The notes below the pieces were generated by a model. That model searched no databases and was not told the origin of the DNA. It was given only the letters and a program-made list of their open reading frames with translations. Below, in pieces: positions 56,900-64,000 of a stretch of 64,000 nucleotides of DNA. The stretch is from Theodoxus fluviatilis (taxonomy: Eukaryota; Mollusca; Gastropoda; Cycloneritida; Neritidae). The first letter of the stretch is position 1. Each line of letters opens with the position of its first letter. The position numbers and the translations under genes were made by a program. The stretch covers positions 15,001 through 79,000 of the forward strand of contig JAWQFJ010017343.1 of NCBI GenBank assembly GCA_034096865.1, read 5' to 3'.

Positions 56900-58527
56900 G
56901 ATCCATGATTAAAGTTTATTTTTCAAGGGAAATACATGAATTAGGCATATCTGCCTATCTTACATCCAGCTCTTGTTAAAACAAGAAAACAAACAAACAA
57001 ATCCAATCCCATCCCCACCCCTACCCACCCACCCACCCTCTATCCCACACAAAATTCACACAATAACACAGGTTACAATCAATTCATGGTAACGAAATAC
57101 CACGTTGAAAATAGCCACAAAGTGAATTTAGAATAAGATGAAAGTATCTAGGATGACTGCATAAGAAAAGTATGTAGTTTCAATTTAAATTTCTCTAAAG
57201 ATTTCGCAATTTTTAGAGAATTGGATAGTGTGTTCCACATAGTAGCCCCTGAATAAGATAGGCTATGTTTAAACAAATCAATCCTAGGTTGTGGTATTAT
57301 AAAGTTATGTACACGAATATTTGAATGTTGGAATAAGTTTATCAAATAATCAGGCACATCACAATCATTAATTCTTTTCATTAAGACACATTTATTGAAT
57401 TGTAAATGCTTATGAAAAGGCAATATGTTAAGTTCTTTCATTTTGTCATTTGTAGATAGTGAACTTATAATCTGTTATCATAAGCTTAGAGGCTCTTCGA
57501 TACAATGACTTCAGCCTTTTCAAGTTAGCGTCACTACAGCCATCCCAAATTGTTGACGCATAATTAACGTGAGATAAGATATGAGCATGGAAGAAGATTT
57601 TGCAAGTTTGAACGTCAACAATATGTCTTAATTTGGAGAGAAGAAATAGATTAATTGATATTTTTTACAAATATAATCAATGTGTGATTGCCATCCTAAA
57701 TGATCATCAATTATTACACCAAGAACTTTGTGCTCAACAATTTTTTCGATTCTCAAAGAATCAAGAACAAGAGGAAGAGATAAAGGATATATTTGATGTT
57801 TTTGTCTCGTAGTTATCACCATATATTTCGTTTTGGAAGGATTAATGACCATATGATTCGAAGAGCACCAGGAACGTATTTCATCCAGGCTCCTTTGAAG
57901 TTTTACTGCCACACATTCAGTCCTGACACCTGAGGTTGAAAGTGTTACATCATCAGCAAACATATCACATGTAACCTCTTTATCAGAGATATGTAATGGT
58001 AGGTCATTGATGAATAGGCAGAACAAAAGAGGACCTAAGACAGAACCTTGTGGCACACCCACTTGTAAATGGCCACAAAAAGAAGCATGTCCATTGAAAT
58101 AGACATACTGCTGTCTGTCTTTTAAGAATGATTGAAAGAATTTCACCGTGTTACAACCATTTAGATATTGTGATAAGTTTTCAATTAAAATGTCATGATG
58201 AACCATGTCATATGCTATCTTTAGATCGAGAAAGATGGAACCAATCAACTGTGACCTATTAATGGCACATAGCCAAGAATCAATCAATCGAGTTAATGCT
58301 GTGCGGCAAGAATGTTTTGGCCGGAAACCCGATTGAAGAGAATAAAGTAGATCATGTTGATCCAGATATGCCATCAAATGCTTGTGAATATGCTTTCCAA
58401 GTGGCTTTGATAGTATAGAAAGTATTGAAATGGGTCTACAATCATCAATATTCAAAGGGGTCTTCATTTTTGGTAAAGGAATAACTTTCGCTATTTTCCA
58501 TTCATCGGGGAACGTGTGATTGATGAT
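56899..58527 (-). mobile_element. LINE reverse-transcriptase pseudogene (CR1/Jockey-like)
   Basis: The minus strand encodes FPDEWKIAKVIPLPK, DDCRPISILSILSK, SGFRPKHSC, SIFLDLKIAYD, VGVPQGSVLGPLLFCLFIND, the catalytic box FADD, NPSKTKYMVIT and a thumb/C-terminal region down to 57148. Frameshifts near 57655 and 57450, and stops, break it. The GVPQGSVLGP and FADD boxes are those of CR1/Jockey-type LINEs, a different family from the YADD element at 10.1-13.9 kb. The endonuclease half is absent (5' truncation at about 58527). The 3' end has the AGGCAGATATGCCT hairpin and an A-rich tail. Confidence 0.93.
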
Positions 58528-58531
58528 TGAG

Positions 58532-58612
<81 letters not shown>

Positions 58613-58690
58613 GAGGATTTTTAATTAGCTTTTATTTAGGCCAAAAACCCATGTCAGTTTCTAAATATAAAAAATTTACACATTAAAATA
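58532..58690 (-). repeat. (GA)n array abutting a retroelement 3' tail
   Basis: GA at 58532-58612, then on the minus strand GGGTTTTTGGCCTAAATAAA and AGCTAATTAAAAATCC. This is another copy of the tail arrangement. Confidence 0.75.
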
Positions 58691-58805
58691 TTTTAATATC
58701 CACAAGATTATGATGGGGAGAGAATGAAAGAACGAACGAATGAACTCTACCCGCATACTGACTGCCCATTTGAAAAACTGGACACAGAGAGAGAGAGAAA
58801 GATAG

Positions 58806-58880
58806 AGAGGCAGGCAGGCAGGCAGACAGGCAGGCAGGCAGGCAGGCAGGCAGACAGACAGACAGACAGACACAGACAGA
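58806..58880. repeat. (GGCA)n(GACA)n microsatellite
   Basis: About 12 GGCA/GACA units then GACA units. Confidence 0.97.
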
Positions 58881-60385
58881 CGACACAGCGGCAGTACACG
58901 GATAACTGTGTTAACACGCTTTAGTCAAAGACCCACTTCATTTTAGTGTACCGTGTTGACCACATCTCTAACAAAGAAACGCTGATATTGCTCCCACTCC
59001 TGTCAGTACATTCCCGATCCAATTTTGAAATTTAAGGGCACAACTTCAATAGATCTCTTTAGTGCTCGGGATCCTTAGCAACTGGCTGATGATTTCTTAT
59101 GTATAGATGTCCTTCTTCCGTCCACCAATAAAACTACAGTAATAAAAACCTTACTGAAAAGCACTACTCTAAATGGTGCGACCCAGTCGAGCCCTCAGTG
59201 CACAGCTTTCATCATTTTCGTGAGGGAAAAAGAACAACTAATAAAAGCAGCAAATGCTGAAGCGTTTGGAGGCCGGGGTGGGGGGGGAACAGGCGCTTGG
59301 ATAACAACGTCAACAAAACAAACGTAACCGCATCGTTCACTTTGAAGAGAGTAAACGATGTCTGAATCGAACAAAGTCTAGTCTGGGCGCGTTCCTATGG
59401 AATGTATCAGAGTCGGCACTACGGGGAAATGGTTTGCATGCGAGGCGAGGAGTGAGAGTGGCACGACCACAATGGACAGCCGTCGTCCTCGGTGGCGCCG
59501 AAATCCCCCAAGAGTTGAGCTCAGTTTCCCGTTTCCTTCCGGTCCCGCCGAGGACACGCTCTCTGGAACGCGGGTCCGGCGGGAATTTGGGTCAGGCGCC
59601 CCAGAAGAGAGCAGAGAGAAAGAACGGGCGAGCGAGCGAGCAAAGGAACAAACGGACAGACGGACGGACGTACGGACGGGCGGGAAAACTCAACGTTAAA
59701 AAGTTTGCGTATCAAGCCCTGCCCCCTCACCACCCATCACCCACCCCACCCCCACCCCACACCCCACCCCCACCCCACCCCCGCAAAAAAAGGTCTTGCA
59801 TTCTGGCCTTTACATAAATTGTATCATACGATAATATTATAACAGAAACACAGAAAATTCTTGCGTCACTTTTGCACTTAGTCTGAAATCTCAGGAGTCA
59901 CAAAGATGGTAAAAGACGCACTATTTTAAAGTCTACATGTGTACGCATCAGTCTGTAACAGTCATCATGTAAATGTATTAGCTACACTATGATGAATGGT
60001 TCTGAAACAGAGAGAAAATGCCGTGGTGACCCATTGGAGAGTCCAGAAACGTGTCAAGTCAAATATGGGTCTCCTGTTTATGCTGAATAAGCAAATACAG
60101 TGGCATGTAGAAATTGTGGGTCACGAAATCTCCACCTCTTTTCACCGAGGTTTCTTTTTTGCACAAGTTGACTGGAACGGAGTAAGTCCGCCGCCATTGT
60201 CTAAACAGTGTAGTTGTGCATGCGAGAAAAGTATGTGCAGTCTTTAAACGAGGCTTCCAAAGCCAAAGAAAATACGATGTTATTTTGCTCAGGTGTCGCT
60301 GCAGATGTTCGAAGCCAATAGCAACAATTATCTCAGACAGGGAGACATCCCAGTTGCTCGCGCAAGTCTCGTCTCTATTTCCCTG
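58881..60385. other. Unassigned sequence
   Basis: An AGAC/GGAC-rich stretch lies at 59625-59690 and C-rich cacccc repeats at 59725-59785. No gene is recognised. Confidence 0.45.
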
Positions 60386-60456
60386 GGTTTTCACCCGTTA
60401 TGGATCGCGGAGGGAGACGGGATGGGTCTATTGTAACCCCAAACCCACAGGGGGAG
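60386..60456 (-). mobile_element. Partial copy 4 of the ~190-bp retroposon family
   Basis: It contains tatggatcgcggagggagac, gggatgggtctattgtaacc and aaacccacaggggga. This matches only the 5' part (minus sense) of copies 1 and 2 and ends at the same boundary. Confidence 0.7.
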
Positions 60457-60965
60457 GGAGGAGTATGTACATGTATGTATGGAAGTTGGAACACACATCC
60501 ATGTAAACAGCACCTTTCCAGGAAATCTGCCTAATAGCGCTGTCCAATCTATCTCGCATAAGGCGATTCTTCATGATAGGTGTACAAGTACTACGGCGAA
60601 AAATGGTAGTTGAACTATCAACAGCTAGATTCAGAGTAAGCGACAATGCATGGGCCTTTCCTTGTAATAATGCGCAACGGAAGAGTTTTATTCTGTCGTT
60701 GTTCCAGGCCAGAGGTCAAGATGCTCGCCTTGCGACTGGCAGGTGCGGCGTTCAATGCAGCGCGAATCCTGCAGTTGCATCCTTGGGCAAGGTGCCTAAC
60801 CTGGCAAAGTCGTGGCCACCCTTATTTAGGGCCTATACGACAAACGAATCAAGGTTACAGCACATGATACGGTACGCCTGGCGGCCTTTTGACAATACTG
60901 CCAGCGTGCATTTGGGGGCACAAGGGAGCAATTATCATTTTGATCAGATAAACATCCCTTGACAA
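60457..60965. other. Unassigned sequence
   Basis: Short open frames only. No recognisable feature. Confidence 0.4.
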
Positions 60966-60967
60966 AA

Positions 60968-60994
60968 TCTCCCCCCCCCCCCCCCCCCCCCCCC
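60968..60994. repeat. Poly-C tract
   Basis: An almost pure run of about 25 C residues; likely length-uncertain in the assembly. Confidence 0.95.
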
Positions 60995-61414
60995 AGTATT
61001 TAAAAAAGAAAACTGTGTCTCGTGTCCTCAAAAAGCAGCCTGTGGCAGGTTTCACAATAATGGTTTCCATTTTTCCTTTTCACACACACACATCATGGGG
61101 AAAAAAAAGTCAAAACCAAAGCAAATAAAGATTGAAATGCAGACAGTAGGTTTATTTTGTTGTAAAACAAAAACAAAAATTATATGGAAAGCGATAGTTT
61201 TGACAGAATCCTGGTTCAAAGACACCAACCCTCCTGATCCAAAGAAATCTCTCGCAATCTTTGTAACTGCCAAAAAGGTGCCTAAAGCTTGTAGAAATGA
61301 GCTTCTAACAACAAAAACTAAACAAACTATATCTTCCCTGGAAAAACAGTTCATAAAAGGTTTTTCAAATGGCCATTTTCTTCTTGTGAGACCATTCGGT
61401 TGTCCCCGCCTGTG

Positions 61415-61940
61415 TAATTTTATGGACGCTGGACCTTTTAACTTCTTGTACACATATTCAAATGCATAATTACTAACTTGAAAGCCTTTGAAAGTTAAGT
61501 ACAAACATTAAACAACATGGCAACAACAGTAATATGTGATTATACAAACAAATTGTAGCCTGGTAGACTGTTTAGTATCCTACCCCCCTAATTCCCAAAA
61601 TACAGCAAACACATATATGAAGTTACTTTAACTTTCAATTGTCAAAAAATCCAACTCAAATTAATATTCCAGCAGCTTTATGAAGGAATTCAAGTAGCAA
61701 ACAATGTAGAATGCTATGATTTGGGCCCATTTATGGTGTATATGTGACAAATTTTTATAAACTTCACATGGACGTAGAACCTTTGAACTTTTCTACACAT
61801 CTTCAAATGCCTTATCACCACATTGAAAGCAATTCAGGGTAAAGTACAAACATTAATCAACATGGAAACAACATAACAAGATTATTTTGCATATAAATTG
61901 TAGCTTGGCAGGCAGTATAGTACCCTATACCCCCCATTTA
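61415..61940. repeat. ~346-bp diverged tandem duplication
   Basis: 61421-61590 and 61768-61937 share, in order, atggacg, agtacaaacattaa, caacatgg.aacaaca, aaattgtagc and accccc. The offset is about 346 bp. A 124-residue + frame (61095-61469) overlaps the first copy and shows no recognised domain. Confidence 0.75.
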
Positions 61941-62066
61941 CAAAAATGCGGTGTCGAACAAAATGAAACTTGTGACGGGTCTATTGATGGAATGAATTTA
62001 CAGACCTGCCAACCCACCATCATGCCAAAGACTGAAAGAGTAGCATCCAGAGCTATTTGGAGTAGG

Positions 62067-62223
62067 TGAGGGGGGGGGGGGGGGGGGGGGGGGAAGGCGG
62101 CGAGATAAACTGAACCGGCGGTGTGGAAGCGGGGGGGGGGGGGGGGGAAGAGATAAGGCTGTGAAGGGGGCGCGATAAGCTGAACCGGCGGCGTGAAAGC
62201 GGGGGGGGGGGGGGGGGGGGGGG
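62067..62223. repeat. Poly-G tracts separated by a repeated ~40-bp unit
   Basis: Three G runs (about 24, 18 and 24 nt) alternate with two copies of a unit holding cgagataaactgaaccggcg and gtgtggaagcg. This has strong G-quadruplex potential. Confidence 0.93.
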
Positions 62224-62411
62224 ATGACTGGGCCTGTTGACGATCACTCCTCTGTAGGAGCCAGCCAGAACCCCATCAACATTGTGAAAATCTGCCCACA
62301 CAAAATCGCCAACCCTGATGACATTGGGGTTGGAAACGTGCTGGCGGTCTTTGTATTTGGAGGGGTTGGACATTTTTAACACACTGAGTAATCCATCTTT
62401 GAGACCGCAGA

Positions 62412-62562
62412 GTTGGATGGATGTATGGATGAATGGATGAATGGATGGGCGAATAGGTGCATGGACGAGTGGATGAATGAATGAATGAATAGATAACTGA
62501 AGGGAGGGACGGACGGACGGATGGGTGAATGGATGGGTGGGTAGGTGGATGCAACTTTAAAA
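62412..62562. repeat. Degenerate (GGAT/GAAT)n microsatellite
   Basis: Irregular atggatgaatgg-type units. Confidence 0.93.
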
Positions 62563-62687
62563 TCGCTGGAGATTCTGAAAACGAGCAAATCACGCTTCCG
62601 ATTCCTGAGTCATTTGTGTTTATTGAATCTCTTGCGAGACACAGTGTGTCTATTTTTGTCCCGACTCAAAGCGGGAACTCGTACGCC

Positions 62688-62775
62688 TTGAACGTTCGCA
62701 ACGCTGTCTGTCCACGTTCGCAACGCCGTCTGTCTGTGTTGCGAACGGAGGTTGCGAACGCTACGGACAGACAGA
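62688..62775. repeat. Compound inverted repeat (hairpin)
   Basis: cgttcgcaacg occurs twice (about 62693 and 62715), and its complement gttgcgaacg occurs twice at 62738-62747 and 62751-62760. Both sides are flanked by ctgtctgtc or gacagacag, so a long stem-loop can form. Confidence 0.85.
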
Positions 62776-64000
62776 TGAAATCGCCTTGGCTCGAGAACAA
62801 AGATATCGAAACTAAGTGAACTAAGCTATCCCGCATGTTCTATGGCGCCATTCTAACCTGTGTAGAGCGTGTAAAAAGTCACATCCCGTTTGGAAAGATG
62901 TGTATTTACACAAGAAAAGCGAAGTTGCGAATGTAGATCACACGGACAGAACTGAATCGGCAATCTGTAAGAAAGACGCCAGAGCCGTATTTTACCTTCA
63001 AGTGGTGTGCTTGCCGGCTTTTATCAAAACTACACACCACCAAACATCGTTTTCATCCCCCCCAAAAATCAAGAATGGCATTTTAGGTGGAGAAAATAGC
63101 CATTTATTAATCCTCAGAGTAGCGCGATTTAGCGGACAGACAACTTCCGGTACTTCTTATTTTCTTCTTTTTCTTCGATTTCTACCAAACTTAAGCCCGC
63201 CCCTTCGTGTTTCGTGACATTGATATGTAGGTGGAACCGTTATTCAAACAACTTGATCATCCGATATTACGTTAAAGGTCCTGACTTCTGTTTTTATTAC
63301 ATTGACTCGAGGCATTTGCAGGCCAGGAAGGAAATTGCGTCTGTCCGGATTTTAAGGTTCGCCACCAATCACACGCTCAAAAAGTCAACAAAAACAACAT
63401 TGATGAACAAACCATGTATAATTCTTAATTTAGAATAGCTGCTTCTTCCATTTGGTTCACAAAAAGAAGTCAAAATAGGTACAGTTTGTCAAAAATTCCC
63501 GACTTTTCTCAGCCATGTTCTCAACACTACCTGATTGTGAAACCTGCCCTGTGCAGAATCAGTACCGACTTGGCAGTCGTCTCCAATAAAGACATGTTTT
63601 CTCTCATTCCAAGAATCACAAGATGTCGAGTGTAACCACACCCCTCCAGAAGAACATCGAGCAACGATAGACCTACCGACTGAACCCACACACGTGTGCA
63701 CTATGAGGCTGCGTTCTTAGTGACCCCTCACATTTTCAAATGCCTCTCTCGTCAATAAACGGATGAGCAATCAAGGTCTGCAGCGTAACCCCTCCAAGTG
63801 CCGGTACTAGCAGACTCGCACCCTGCCCAGGAAGGTGCCGGCCGGGGCGAAGGTGTGGCCGTGCAAGGCATTGCAGATGCACCGGGCTGTGAACGGCGAA
63901 AGTATCTGCACAGCAGGGATCGAGAAAGGGAGAGAGTGGCATTCAACAGCAGCGCGCCAATGCAGCGACCTGGAAGGCCTTGAAGCGCTCACATTCAAGG
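62776..64000. other. Unassigned sequence
   Basis: No motif, splice-supported exon or repeat recognised. Confidence 0.4.

Overview
The window is eukaryotic nuclear DNA. It has one spliced protein gene with large introns, several decayed non-LTR retrotransposons, tRNA-like SINEs, solo LTRs, a MITE, two long minisatellites, and a very dense load of (GA)n, (GT)n, (CT)n and trinucleotide microsatellites. There are no operons and no prokaryotic features. The mixture of LINE families and dinucleotide load fits a lophotrochozoan, most likely a gastropod mollusc. That placement is an inference from genome style; no marker gene proves it.

The one gene I can support as intact runs on the + strand from 23504 to 44774 in five exons: 23504-23554, 30494-30646, 34190-34280, 44211-44504 and 44734-44774. 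All four introns are GT-AG and every splice phase matches (0, 0, 1, 1). It encodes a 209-residue secreted protein: signal peptide (about 1-25), an antistasin-like core (43-67), a cysteine-rich module (67-97), a Thr/Ala-rich linker, one Kunitz/BPTI domain (136-186) with Lys at the predicted P1 site, and a very basic C-terminal tail. A TATA box lies about 245 bp upstream of the ATG, and a perfect CRE and a CCAAT box lie further up. The likely role is an extracellular serine-protease inhibitor.

Layout: 1-1000 is the 3' part of a LINE (minus strand). 1001-2315 holds a microsatellite, two tRNA-like SINE heads and a tandemly duplicated repeat body. 3529-3715 is a copy of a ~190-bp retroposon family seen four times. 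4362-7760 holds purine repeats and a 1.85-kb GC-rich 32-bp minisatellite. 7932-8167 is a MITE. 9600-13860 holds two LINE pieces, the second nearly full length. 14085-17553 has tandem repeats, two solo-LTR candidates with 4-bp target duplications, and a LINE endonuclease fragment. 23000-46100 is the inhibitor gene, with a 28-bp minisatellite filling much of intron 1. From 46100 on no gene is recognised. That part carries a second copy of the ~190-bp retroposon (13-bp target duplication), a LINE reverse-transcriptase pseudogene (56899-58527), a ~346-bp tandem duplication, poly-G-separated repeats and a compound inverted repeat near 62.7 kb.

Six separate (GA)n arrays abut, on the same side, the 3' end of a minus-strand retroelement that carries a small hairpin and an A-rich tail. 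Much of the microsatellite load may therefore have been seeded by retroposon tails. Long open frames inside the simple repeats and minisatellites come from repeat composition and are not annotated as genes.
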